Assembly (NCBI GenBank): GCA_021819345.1
Contig: JAKARG010000002.1
Coordinates: 1 to 29,698 of the forward strand
DNA: 29,698 nucleotides
DNA from: Actinomycetes bacterium
GTDB taxonomy: Bacteria; Actinomycetota; Acidimicrobiia; Acidimicrobiales; Palsa-688
Direction of reading: 5' to 3'
Below the pieces are notes generated by a model. The model searched no databases. It was not told the origin of the DNA and was given only the letters and a program-made list of their open reading frames with translations. Position 1 is the first letter of the stretch. Every line of letters begins with the position of its first letter. Below are positions 1-6,803 of the stretch, piece by piece. The position numbers and the translations under genes are program-made.

Positions 1-480
1 GCCGAGCGGGTCCTCGACCTCGGTACCGAGCGGGCCGATCACGAAGCTCCCTCGCCGCAGGTCCACCAGCTCGTAGCTCCAGGTCCTCGCCTCGCCCGGT
101 CCGAGCGGGGCGAGGAGCTTGCGGGCACCGCCACCGCCACCGGCGCCGGCACCTGTTATGGGGTCATGGAGCGACAGCACCGGGGTGCGCCGCCTGCCGG
201 CGTTCTCGACCTGCAGCTCGACGACGTTGCGCTTGCCCGGTGCCGGCTGGGGAGGGTGCAGGTGTCGCCGCACCTCGAGGTGGTAGCCCTGGTGGGCGGT
301 CCAGGCCCAGGCGGCGAGTACCGCGACCGCTGCGGCTGCCGCCAGCCCGTCCAGCTCGGCCACGCCGAGCAGAAGGCCGGCCAGGGCGGCCAGGGCGCCC
401 GCCCCGAGCAGGGCCCAGCCACGGGCGGTGGGGGCGCAGCGCTGGGCTCGGATCCGGGCGAGGATCCCTTCGGCGCTCAC
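1..480 (-). CDS. DUF58-domain protein, partial (C-terminus outside window)
   Basis: The N-terminal 160 codons are present; the C-terminus lies beyond the left edge. The GTG start at 480-478 is the natural one. After an Arg-rich opening, two hydrophobic helices (about residues 20-40 and 45-60) anchor it in the membrane, and a beta-rich domain follows with the stretch ELVDLRRGSFVIGPLGTEVE (about residues 135-155). This resembles the conserved N-terminal part of DUF58 proteins. DUF58 proteins are usually encoded just after a MoxR AAA+ ATPase, often followed by a transglutaminase-like gene, as here. Their role is poorly defined; a link to envelope protein maturation is often proposed. The start overlaps, as GTGA, the stop of a 32-codon ORF that begins on the MoxR stop codon, so translation may be coupled. 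Confidence 0.8.
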   Translation of the reverse strand, partial: MSAEGILARIRAQRCAPTARGWALLGAGALAALAGLLLGVAELDGLAAAAAVAVLAAWAWTAHQGYHLEVRRHLHPPQPAPGKRNVVELQVENAGRRRTPVLSLHDPITGAGAGGGGGARKLLAPLGPGEARTWSYELVDLRRGSFVIGPLGTEVEDPLG

Positions 481-575
481 CGGTCGGTCGCTCGTCGTCG
501 GGAGCCGCGCGCCGACGAGCCGGCGCGCCCGGCGCGTTCGGGGCCCGGGGTCGGCCGGCGCCTGCAGCTGGTCAC
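477..575 (-). other. Bridging mini-ORF between moxR and DUF58 gene (32 codons)
   Basis: This ORF starts with a GTG that overlaps the MoxR stop (GTGA, 575-572) and ends with a TGA that overlaps the DUF58 start (GTGA, 480-477). It stays open across the whole gap. The peptide is Arg/Gly/Ser-rich with no recognisable domain, so it may matter as a ribosome bridge and not as a protein. It could also be a chance open frame in GC-rich DNA. Confidence 0.35.
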
Positions 576-1552
576 CGACGCGAAGCCGGCACGGGCACCC
601 GCCGCAGGACCTCGGCGACCACCTCCGAGGGGGTGGTGGAGTCGAGCTCGGCGCCGGCACCGAGCACCAGGCGGTGGGCCAGAACCGGGTCGGCGACCTC
701 CCGGATGTCGTCTGGGACCACGAAGTTGCGCCCGTTGGCTGCGGCGAGGGTCTTCGCCGCGGTGTGCAGCGCGATCGTGGCGCGCGGCGACATGCCGAGC
801 TCGACCGAGGGGTGCTCCCGGGTGGTGGCCGCGATGTCGACCAGGTAGCCGCGAAGCGGCGGGGCGACGTAGACCGAGGCGGCGAGGTCGGAGAGGAAGT
901 CGAGGTCCGAGGCATCGGCGACCGGGTCGAGATCCTCGACGGAGACCTGCCCGTGCGACTCGAGCATGGTGATCTCCGCCGACCTGTCGGGGTAGCCCAT
1001 CGTGAGGCGAAGCAGGAAGCGGTCGACCTGGCTCTCGGGCAACGGGTAGGTGCCCTCGTGCTCCGCCGGGTTCTGGGTGGCGATCACGAGGAACGGGCTC
1101 GGGAGGCGGTGGGTCAGGCCGTCGACGGTGACCTGGCGCTCCTCCATCGCCTCGAGCAGGGCGCTCTGGGTCTTCGGCGAGGCCCGGTTGATCTCGTCGC
1201 CGAGGAGGATGTTGGTGAAGACCGCTCCCGGCCGGAAGCGGAAGGTGGCGCTGTCCCGGTCGAACACCGCCGATCCGGTCACGTCCGAGGGCAGGAGGTC
1301 CGGGGTGAACTGGACCCGCTGCCAGTCCAGGCGCACCGAGCGGGCGAGGGCCTTGGCCAGGCTCGTCTTGCCGACCCCGGGGACGTCCTCGACCAGGAGG
1401 TGCCCCCGGGAGACGAGGCAGAGCAGTGCGAGCCGGACGGCGGTCTCCTTGCCGTGCAGGAGCCGGCTCACGTTGCCGACGATCGCTTCGAAGAGGTCGA
1501 CGAACCTCTCGACGCCCTCCACCCCGGTCTCGGTCAAGTCCCGAGTCGCCAC
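572..1552 (-). CDS. moxR: MoxR-family AAA+ ATPase
   Basis: A 326-residue AAA+ ATPase of the MoxR class, which acts as a chaperone-like partner of neighbouring membrane or VWA/DUF58 proteins. Walker A is VEDVPGVGKTSLAKALA (about residues 54-70) and Walker B plus the following helix is LLGDEINRASPKTQSALLEA (about 117-136). The sensor region FLVIATQNPAEHEGTYPLPE is also typical. The GTG start at 1552-1550 is chosen because AGGGAGGAA sits just upstream at good spacing and the family length then fits; the open frame runs further upstream to 1669 without similarity. It is transcribed away from the ROK kinase gene, with a 122-bp divergent gap between them. Confidence 0.92.
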   Translation of the reverse strand: MATRDLTETGVEGVERFVDLFEAIVGNVSRLLHGKETAVRLALLCLVSRGHLLVEDVPGVGKTSLAKALARSVRLDWQRVQFTPDLLPSDVTGSAVFDRDSATFRFRPGAVFTNILLGDEINRASPKTQSALLEAMEERQVTVDGLTHRLPSPFLVIATQNPAEHEGTYPLPESQVDRFLLRLTMGYPDRSAEITMLESHGQVSVEDLDPVADASDLDFLSDLAASVYVAPPLRGYLVDIAATTREHPSVELGMSPRATIALHTAAKTLAAANGRNFVVPDDIREVADPVLAHRLVLGAGAELDSTTPSEVVAEVLRRVPVPASRR

Positions 1553-1674
1553 GCACTTCCTCCCTGTCGGACGGCCAGCGCGATCCGTGGCTCGCGGCCC
1601 CGAGCGTACCGCCGGAGCCAGCAGGATCGCCCGAGCGCCGGGCGAGGGCGCCGCTGCGGGTAGCGTCATGGCTC

Positions 1675-2562
1675 GTGAGTGGTCGCCCGCAGGTGCTGGC
1701 GTTCGACATCGGCGCGACCAAGCTTGCCGCGGCGGTGGTGACCGGCGACGGGAGCCTGACCTGGCGTGGCGAGGTCCCCACTCCTCGCACGGCTGAACCC
1801 GAGGTGGTGTGGTCGGCGCTCGCCGGTCTGGTGGGACGCGCTCCGAGTGGTCCCGGCCTCTGCGGGGTGGGGAGCGCAGCGCCGATGGACTCCGGCTCCG
1901 GGACGGTCTCGCCGCTCAACATCCCGGCATGGCGCGGATTCCCGCTGCGGTCCCGTCTCGCCGCACTGAGCCGCTTGCCGACCTGGGTAGAGGGTGACGC
2001 CAAGGCGCTCGCCCTGGGCGAAGGCGTCTTCGGCGCTGCGCTCGGGCGCCGCGACTACTTGTCGATGGTCGTGTCGAGCGGCGTGGGTGGAGGGATCGTC
2101 CTCGACGGCCGGCTGCTCGCCGGGAAGGCCGGCAATGCCGGCCACATCGGCCACGTGATCGTCGTGCCGGAAGGACGAGAGTGCGCATGCGGGGCACGTG
2201 GCTGCCTGGAGGCGGAGGCCAGTGGCCTGTCCATCGCTGCGGTCACCGGCCGGCCGGCGGCGCAGGCCCGGCCGGAGACCGTCGAGCGGGTCGGGACCCT
2301 CGTCGGCCGGGCCGTGGCGAGCGTCGCCAACCTCTTGGACCTGACCCTCGCCACGGTCGCCGGGTCGGTGGCCCTCGGTTTCGGTGAGCCCTTCTTCTGC
2401 TCCGCACAGGCCGAGCTCGATCGCAGCGCCCGGCTGGCCTTCTCTTCGGGGGCCCGAATCGTGCCCTCCGGTCTCGGCGCCGACGGCCCGCTCGTCGGGG
2501 CGGCGACGGTGGCGTGGTGGGGCGCCGGCCTGCTCGACCTCACCGACGCGGCCCGAAGTTGA
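1675..2562 (+). CDS. ROK-family sugar kinase (glucokinase-like)
   Basis: A 295-residue ROK protein without an N-terminal helix-turn-helix, so a kinase and not a ROK repressor. The ATP-binding phosphate loop is FDIGATKLAAAVV (residues 10-22). The likely catalytic Asp is D108 in VEGDAKALALGE, followed by SSGVGGGIVLDG (134-145). The ROK zinc site appears as GHIGH (156-160) together with CACGARGCLE (170-179). The substrate is probably glucose or a related hexose, but the sequence does not settle this. The start is taken as GTG 1675, just before the conserved core; no strong ribosome binding site is visible. The stop is TTGA, overlapping a possible TTG start of the next small gene. Confidence 0.85.
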   Translation: MSGRPQVLAFDIGATKLAAAVVTGDGSLTWRGEVPTPRTAEPEVVWSALAGLVGRAPSGPGLCGVGSAAPMDSGSGTVSPLNIPAWRGFPLRSRLAALSRLPTWVEGDAKALALGEGVFGAALGRRDYLSMVVSSGVGGGIVLDGRLLAGKAGNAGHIGHVIVVPEGRECACGARGCLEAEASGLSIAAVTGRPAAQARPETVERVGTLVGRAVASVANLLDLTLATVAGSVALGFGEPFFCSAQAELDRSARLAFSSGARIVPSGLGADGPLVGAATVAWWGAGLLDLTDAARS

Positions 2563-2879
2563 GCGATCCCGGTCTGCGTCGCTCGTCCGGTCCCGGCGCC
2601 CGCTCGGGGACACGCGGGTTGGTCGGGCCGGGAGCGCTCGGCGCAGTGCTCGTCCGACCGGCGCTCTGGCCGGTGGCGGTCCGGGTGCTGTCGAGCCTGG
2701 GCGAGCCGGGGTGGTGGAGGCGCTGGCCACCGCTTCCCCGGCTTCCGGAGGCCTACGCCGAGCTCCGGCGCGAGACGATGTGGGGCCCGGGCCCGGGGGG
2801 TCGTCTCGGTGGCTCCGAGGCGGTCGAGTACCTGCGATGGGTGGAGGCGATGTCGCGCAACATCCGGCGGGGGCGCTGA
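2559..2879 (+). CDS. Small conserved actinobacterial-type protein of unknown function
   Basis: About 106 residues. The TTG start at 2559 overlaps the ROK stop as TTGA, which suggests translational coupling. After a Gly/Ser/Arg-rich lead the protein has a short hydrophobic stretch (LGAVLVRPALWPVAVRVL, about residues 27-44), then GWWRRWPPLP (51-60), LPEAYAELRRETMWG (62-76) and EAVEYLRWVEAM (88-98). From memory, this WWRRWPPLP plus YLRW layout occurs in short uncharacterised proteins of many actinobacteria, in which a segment before the tryptophans may lie on the membrane. No function can be given. The start is uncertain; a later one is possible. Confidence 0.6.
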   Translation: MSDPGLRRSSGPGARSGTRGLVGPGALGAVLVRPALWPVAVRVLSSLGEPGWWRRWPPLPRLPEAYAELRRETMWGPGPGGRLGGSEAVEYLRWVEAMSRNIRRGR

Positions 2880-2903
2880 GCGCGGGGAATGGGCGTGCGC
2901 AGT

Positions 2904-2912
2904 TGATAGGGT
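2904..2912 (+). promoter_or_regulatory. Possible extended -10 promoter for the HNH gene
   Basis: TGATAGGGT fits the extended -10 form TGn-TAnnnT. It lies about 50 bases before the GTG of the HNH gene, in the only AT-richer patch of this gap (GATAGGGTTTTGG). No good -35 box is seen at 17 bases. The gap from 2880 to 2961 holds nothing else recognisable. Confidence 0.35.
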
Positions 2913-2961
2913 TTTGGGGTGCCAAGGGGAACCCGATCGAGGCGTCGGTAAGGACCCCGCC

Positions 2962-3474
2962 GTGTCGCGGTCGCTCGTCCTCAACGCCACCTACGAGCCG
3001 CTGTGCGTGGTGTCGAGCAGGCGAGCCCTGTTGCTCGTGATCGACGGCAAGGCCGAGCTGATCTCGGCGACCGAGAGGTCCTTCCGGGCGGCTCGCATCC
3101 AGCTTCCCGAGCCTTCGGTGGTGCGCCTGTCGCACTTCGTGAAGGTGCCTTACCAGGCCCGGGTTGCTCTCAGCCGGAGGGCGGTCTTCGCCCGAGACGG
3201 CCACCGCTGCCAGTACTGCGGCGCGTCGGCGGAGAACATCGACCACGTGGTGCCGCGCTCCAAGGGCGGCCCGCACGCCTGGGACAACGTGGTCGCAGCC
3301 TGCCGCCCGTGCAACACCCGCAAGCGGGACCGGCTGCTCGAGGACAGCGGGATGAAGTTGAAGCGGCTGCCTTCGGTGCCGCGCGAGCGCACCTGGATCC
3401 TCGTGGCGAGCGGCTCCATCCGGGCCGATTGGGAGCCGTACCTCGGCAGCTCGGCGGCTGGCATCTCGGCGTGA
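2962..3474 (+). CDS. HNH endonuclease family protein
   Basis: A 170-residue protein with a C-terminal HNH nuclease domain. The core is seen as CQYCG (residues 83-87), IDHVVPRSKGG (93-103) with the first catalytic His at 95, then WDNVVAACRPCNTRK (107-121). The four Cys (83, 86, 114, 117) form a structural zinc site. The N-terminal part, LVLNATYEPLCVVSSRRALL (6-25), is typical of the small stand-alone HNH proteins conserved across actinobacteria. Their cellular role is unknown, and nothing here suggests a restriction or phage module. The GTG start at 2962 sits just before this conserved N-terminus. The stop overlaps the next start as GTGA. Confidence 0.88.
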   Translation: MSRSLVLNATYEPLCVVSSRRALLLVIDGKAELISATERSFRAARIQLPEPSVVRLSHFVKVPYQARVALSRRAVFARDGHRCQYCGASAENIDHVVPRSKGGPHAWDNVVAACRPCNTRKRDRLLEDSGMKLKRLPSVPRERTWILVASGSIRADWEPYLGSSAAGISA

Positions 3475-4349
3475 GCCCGTGCCCTCACGGGCTGCCGGCG
3501 CTGCTCGGAGGGTGGTTGGTCGAGGAGCTCGCCGGTCCGGCCGCCGAGCTGCACGCGAGCTCGGCGGCCCTGCTCGACCCCACCGACGCTGGGGCGGTCG
3601 TCCGGCGGGTGCGCCTCCTGTACGCCTCTCGCCCGGCGGTGGTGCTCGGGTCGGCCCAGCCCGACGAGGTCGTCGACCGAGATCGGGCGGTGCGCCTCGG
3701 TTTCGAGGTGGCGCGGCGGCGCAGCGGAGGCGGGGCGGTGCTCGTCGGGCCCGGGGAGTCGGTCTGGGTCGACCTGGTCGTGCCACGCGGGGATCCGCTC
3801 TGGAGCGAAGACGTCGGCACCTCGATGGCCTGGGTCGGGCAGTTGTGGTCCGAAGCGCTGGCGGGCATCGCGCCGGCGGGCATCGCGCCCGAGGGCATTG
3901 CGCCCGCCGAGCTCTCGGTCTGGGAGGGCCCGATGCTGCGGGGTCCCTGGTCGGAGCTGGTCTGCTTTGCCGGGGTCGGCCCAGGGGAGGTGCTCCTGGG
4001 AGCGCCCGGGATGCCCCGTCGGGGGCCGAGGGAGCCCTGGACGGGTCGTGGAAGGCCGGCGGGACCCGGGCCGAAGCTGGTCGGTGTCTCCCAGCGGCGC
4101 AGTCGCGCTGGGGCGCTGTTCCAGAGCGCCGCGCTGTTGCGCTGGCGGCCCTCGGACCTGCTCGATGTCCTGGCACTCGATCCCTCCGCGCGGCGGCGCG
4201 CGGTGAGCGAGGTTGCCCCCGTGGCCTGGGGGCTCGGGCCGGAGCACGCCGATGCGGTGGTCGCTGCGTTCCTCGCCGCCCTCGAATCGCGTACCGGAGG
4301 TCAGGCTGCGCTACCGGGGCACCGGATCGAGGGGGCGGGGACCGGATAG
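3471..4349 (+). CDS. Lipoate-protein ligase A-like (BPL/LPL family) protein
   Basis: A 292-residue protein of the biotin/lipoate ligase fold. The family signature is ARRRSGGGAVLVGPGESVWV (residues 81-100), with DLVVPRGDPLW following. The catalytic-type lysine is in PKLVGVSQRRSRAGALFQSA (201-220, Lys 202). In known relatives this fold transfers lipoate, octanoate or biotin to carrier domains; which one applies here is not visible. Two insertions are odd: a triple GIAP repeat (residues 132-146), and a Pro/Gly/Arg-rich loop (about 178-201) directly before the active-site lysine. The GTG start overlaps the HNH stop by 4 bases. The stop is TAG, and 56 bases follow before the next gene. Confidence 0.82.
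   Translation: MSPCPHGLPALLGGWLVEELAGPAAELHASSAALLDPTDAGAVVRRVRLLYASRPAVVLGSAQPDEVVDRDRAVRLGFEVARRRSGGGAVLVGPGESVWVDLVVPRGDPLWSEDVGTSMAWVGQLWSEALAGIAPAGIAPEGIAPAELSVWEGPMLRGPWSELVCFAGVGPGEVLLGAPGMPRRGPREPWTGRGRPAGPGPKLVGVSQRRSRAGALFQSAALLRWRPSDLLDVLALDPSARRRAVSEVAPVAWGLGPEHADAVVAAFLAALESRTGGQAALPGHRIEGAGTG
3861..3905 (+). repeat. 15-bp in-frame tandem repeat, 3 copies, in the LplA-like gene
   Basis: Three consecutive 15-bp units (GCGGGCATCGCGCCG and near-copies) encode AGIAP, AGIAP and EGIAP. Being a multiple of three, the array leaves the frame intact. The third unit has diverged. Confidence 0.9.
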
Positions 4350-4405
4350 GAGCAGCGCACCCGCCGGCTGCCATGATCGGGGAGAGTCGGGCTGGAGGTA
4401 GCCGC

Positions 4406-5284
4406 GTGGGTTCACTCGAGGGACGGGTTGCGATCATCACCGGGGCCGGTCGGGGCCTCGGCCGGGCCTATGCCCGGTTCTTCGCCTCGGAGGGGGCGTC
4501 GGTGGTGGTCAACGACGCCGGCTTGGACCGGGCCGGGGAGCGCCCCGAGTCCGATGCCGCCGGCGCCGTCGCGGCCGAGATCCGCGCCGCCGGCGGTGAG
4601 GCGGTCGCCAGCCGGGAGGACGTGAGCGATTGGGAGGCCGGTGCGAGGCTGGTCCGCAACGCGGTCGACGCCTACGGCCGCCTCGACGTCCTCGTCAACA
4701 ACGCGGGCATCCTCCGGGACCGGGCCATCGTCAACATGGCCGAGGACGAGTGGGACCAGGTGATCCGGGTCCACTTGAAGGGCCACTTCGTCCCGTTGCG
4801 CCACGCAGCCGCCTACTGGCGGGAGAGGTCCAAGGCTGGCGATCGAGTGAGGGCAGCGGTGGTAAACACCTCCTCGACCTCCGGCCTGCAGGGCAACCCG
4901 GGGCAGGCCAACTACGGCTCGGCCAAGGCGGGGATCGCAGCCCTGACCGTGATCGCGGCAATGGAGCTCGGGCGCTACGGGGTCCGGGTCAACGGCATCG
5001 TCCCGGCAGCCAGGACCCGGCTCACCGAGTCCACCCCGGGTCTGGACGAGATCGTCCGGCCTCCCGAGGACGACGGCCGCTTCGACGAATGGGACCCCGA
5101 CAACGTGTCCCCGGTCGTCGCGTGGCTGGCGAGCGAGGGTTGCGGGGTCACGGGTCGCCTGCTCTACGTCTTCGGTGGCACGGTCCAGCCGATGAGCGGC
5201 TGGACCCGGGAGCCGGGCGTCGAGCAGCCCGGCCGGTGGCGGATCGAGAAGCTGGGCGAGGAGCTCGGCCCGCTCCTCGGCTGA
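4406..5284 (+). CDS. Short-chain dehydrogenase/reductase (3-hydroxyacyl-CoA dehydrogenase-like)
   Basis: A 292-residue classical SDR. The nucleotide-binding motif is ITGAGRGLGRAYA (residues 11-23), the structural motif is LVNNAG (96-101), and the catalytic set is Ser 157, Tyr 170 and Lys 174 in VNTSSTSGLQGNPGQANYG to SAKAG. The insertion after VVVNDAG and the QGNPGQANY box resemble the dehydrogenase unit of bacterial and peroxisomal type-2 multifunctional enzymes, so an acyl-CoA or steroid-like substrate is more likely than a sugar. The GTG at 4406 is chosen because GGAGG lies 7 bases upstream; an in-frame ATG at 4373 has no such site. The gene converges with araM. Confidence 0.85.
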   Translation: MGSLEGRVAIITGAGRGLGRAYARFFASEGASVVVNDAGLDRAGERPESDAAGAVAAEIRAAGGEAVASREDVSDWEAGARLVRNAVDAYGRLDVLVNNAGILRDRAIVNMAEDEWDQVIRVHLKGHFVPLRHAAAYWRERSKAGDRVRAAVVNTSSTSGLQGNPGQANYGSAKAGIAALTVIAAMELGRYGVRVNGIVPAARTRLTESTPGLDEIVRPPEDDGRFDEWDPDNVSPVVAWLASEGCGVTGRLLYVFGGTVQPMSGWTREPGVEQPGRWRIEKLGEELGPLLG

Positions 5285-5317
5285 GCCAGACCCTCCGGTG
5301 AGCATGGCGGCAAGCCG

Positions 5318-5385
5318 GGTCGGCTGAGCTGCGGGGCTCGGCGGTGATCCAGGTCGGCTCAGCCGCGGGGCTCGGCGGTGGTCCT
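5318..5385. repeat. 34-bp imperfect direct repeat, 2 copies, over the araM 3' end
   Basis: Units at 5318-5351 and 5352-5385 share GGTCGGCT-AGC-GCGGGGCTCGGCGGTG with few differences. The second copy carries the araM stop codon and its last eight or so codons; the first lies in the convergent gap. The segments CGGCTGAGC (5321-5329) and GCTCAGCCG (5357-5365) are inverted repeats of each other and could fold, but no T-tract follows. Confidence 0.8.
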
Positions 5386-6723
5386 GGCCAGGGTGTCGAG
5401 GCGACCCTGCGACTCCAACAGGTCGAGGACGCTGAAGCGTGGGCGCATCCGGTTGGCGAAGCGAAGCGTCGCCTCGAGCGTCTCGGGGTCCAGCTCGAAG
5501 GGCTGCAGGCCGAGCCGGTCCGATCCGTCCGGGGGGATGCCGAGTGCCCGGAGCGCGCTCCGCACCCTGGGGAAGCCCTCGCTCGCCGACTCGAGCCGCC
5601 TACGGGCATCGGCCAGCTCGGAGGGCGGCGGAGGCCACCGCGGCGCGTACGCCTCCCACAGCTCGGCCTTTTCCCTCCTGACCTTCTCGACCTGCTCGCT
5701 GTCGGCGCTCTCCCCGAGCCAGCGGTCCTCTTCGGTCGAGCGCCGCCCGGGAGGCACGGAGAGCCCGGCCTCCAGGCGATCGAGGGCGTCGAGCTGCAGG
5801 CGCAGGATCGCCGCGGTCGCATGGGCCACCTGCAGGCCGTGGGGGGCGTGCCCTCGCAGCCCCCGGTGGGCGAGCAGGTCCCAGAAGTGGGAGCAGTGGT
5901 GCTCCGAGCCGCTCGCCGGACGGGAGCTACCCGCCATTGCCATCGCGAGCCCCGACTCGACGAGACCGGCGGCAAGCGTCGAGATGCCTTCCTCGTCGCC
6001 GGCCAGCAGCCCCTCGGGATCGCGCGTGCAGCGCTCGAGCGGGGCCGCCACCGCCTCGGCGATCACCGGGCAGTAGGGCTCGCCGGTCACCGCCTCGGAC
6101 AGCAGCCAGTCGAAGCGGGCGGTCGCCTTGCCGAGCAGGTCGCCGAGGCCCCAGGAGGTCATCTCGGCGGGAGCTGCGGCGAGGACCCGGGTGTCGGCGA
6201 AGATCCCTAGCGGAGCGCGCGCCGAGAAGCTCACCTTCAGGCCGTCGAATTGCATCGCCGCCACGCTCGAGGCGTAGCCGTCCATCGAGGCGGCGGTCGG
6301 CACCGACAAGTAGTCGAGCGACTCCAGGTGGGTGGCGAAGCGGGTGATGTCGTTCAGCGTCCCGGACCCGGCGACGAGCGCGCCGTCGGGTCCCGCCGCT
6401 CGCAGGGCAGCGCGCGCCGTCTCGGTCGCCTCCTCGTCGGCGGCGAGCCCGGCTCGCTCGGGGAAGCGGCATCGGGTGACCCGCCGCCGAGTGGTTGCGA
6501 GCCTCCGGGACAGGGTGTCGGCGACCGCCTCGTCGGTGTTGGCGTCGGAGACCACCACGACGTGCTCCCAGGCGTGCTCGTCGAGCCAGGCGACGAGGGC
6601 GTCGAGCGCCTCGGCACCGATCACCACCTCGGTGCGGGCGGCGGGATGGACCTGGCCGCAGCCCGGGCAGGCCCGGTCCCCGGGCGCCGGCGCGACGCCG
6701 GCCCGCCAGCTCGCCGGGCTCAC
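5359..6723 (-). CDS. araM: Glycerol-1-phosphate dehydrogenase (AraM type)
   Basis: A 454-residue iron-containing alcohol dehydrogenase-fold protein of the AraM family, which in B. subtilis reduces dihydroxyacetone phosphate to sn-glycerol 1-phosphate with NAD(P)H. The cofactor loop is VAGSGTLNDITRF (residues 117-129), followed by SVPTAASMDGYAS (140-152). Likely metal ligands are Asp 195 (GDLLGK), a His in SGSEHHCSHFWD (271-282) and His 295 (APHGLQVAHA). The N-terminal CPGCGQVHP motif (19-27) recalls other AraM homologues. It is the last gene of the ara operon, as araM also sits in the B. subtilis ara operon. The GTG start lies inside a 32-bp repeat array, and an in-frame stop just upstream rules out a longer protein. 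Confidence 0.9.
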   Translation of the reverse strand: MSPASWRAGVAPAPGDRACPGCGQVHPAARTEVVIGAEALDALVAWLDEHAWEHVVVVSDANTDEAVADTLSRRLATTRRRVTRCRFPERAGLAADEEATETARAALRAAGPDGALVAGSGTLNDITRFATHLESLDYLSVPTAASMDGYASSVAAMQFDGLKVSFSARAPLGIFADTRVLAAAPAEMTSWGLGDLLGKATARFDWLLSEAVTGEPYCPVIAEAVAAPLERCTRDPEGLLAGDEEGISTLAAGLVESGLAMAMAGSSRPASGSEHHCSHFWDLLAHRGLRGHAPHGLQVAHATAAILRLQLDALDRLEAGLSVPPGRRSTEEDRWLGESADSEQVEKVRREKAELWEAYAPRWPPPPSELADARRRLESASEGFPRVRSALRALGIPPDGSDRLGLQPFELDPETLEATLRFANRMRPRFSVLDLLESQGRLDTLARTTAEPRG

Positions 6724-6793
6724 CGCGCGCCGGCCCGCCAGCTCGCCGGGCTCACTGCGCGCCGGCCCGCCAGTTCGCCGGCCCGTTCACCGC
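6698..6793. repeat. 32-bp tandem repeat array, 3 copies, at the araD-araM junction
   Basis: Units start at 6698, 6730 and 6762 with exactly 32-bp spacing. The first two differ at one base and the third has diverged in its right half. On the minus strand the first two units each carry GTGAGCCCGGCGAGCTGG, and the copy in the unit at 6698 provides the araM start. Since 32 is not a multiple of three, successive copies lie in different frames. Confidence 0.92.
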
Positions 6794-6803
6794 CGGCGCT
6801 CAC
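6720..6803 (-). other. Bridging mini-ORF between araD and araM (27 codons)
   Basis: A GTG at 6803-6801 overlaps the araD stop (GTGA). The frame then stays open through the 32-bp repeats and ends with TGA at 6722-6720, overlapping the araM start (GTGA). A second in-frame GTG lies at 6755. A shorter ORF, GTG 6790 to TGA 6752, also ends as GTGA on that internal GTG. The peptide is Gly/Ala/Arg-rich with no domain. Confidence 0.4.

Noticed and set aside
428..1663. Long plus-strand open frame opposite moxR
   Set aside because: It is the antisense of a well-supported MoxR gene, has no recognisable domain, and GC-rich codon use routinely leaves such frames open.
1666..4440. 924-codon minus-strand open frame across the ROK, HNH and LplA-like genes
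   Set aside because: Its composition is almost only Arg, Pro, Ala and Gly with no motif, and three recognised plus-strand genes occupy the same DNA.
5285..5358. Factor-independent terminator between the SDR and araM
   Set aside because: The inverted arms lie 27 bases apart within a direct repeat, and no T-tract follows in either direction.
6698..6793. 32-bp repeats as a CRISPR array
   Set aside because: The units are directly adjacent, without spacers, and no cas gene is present.
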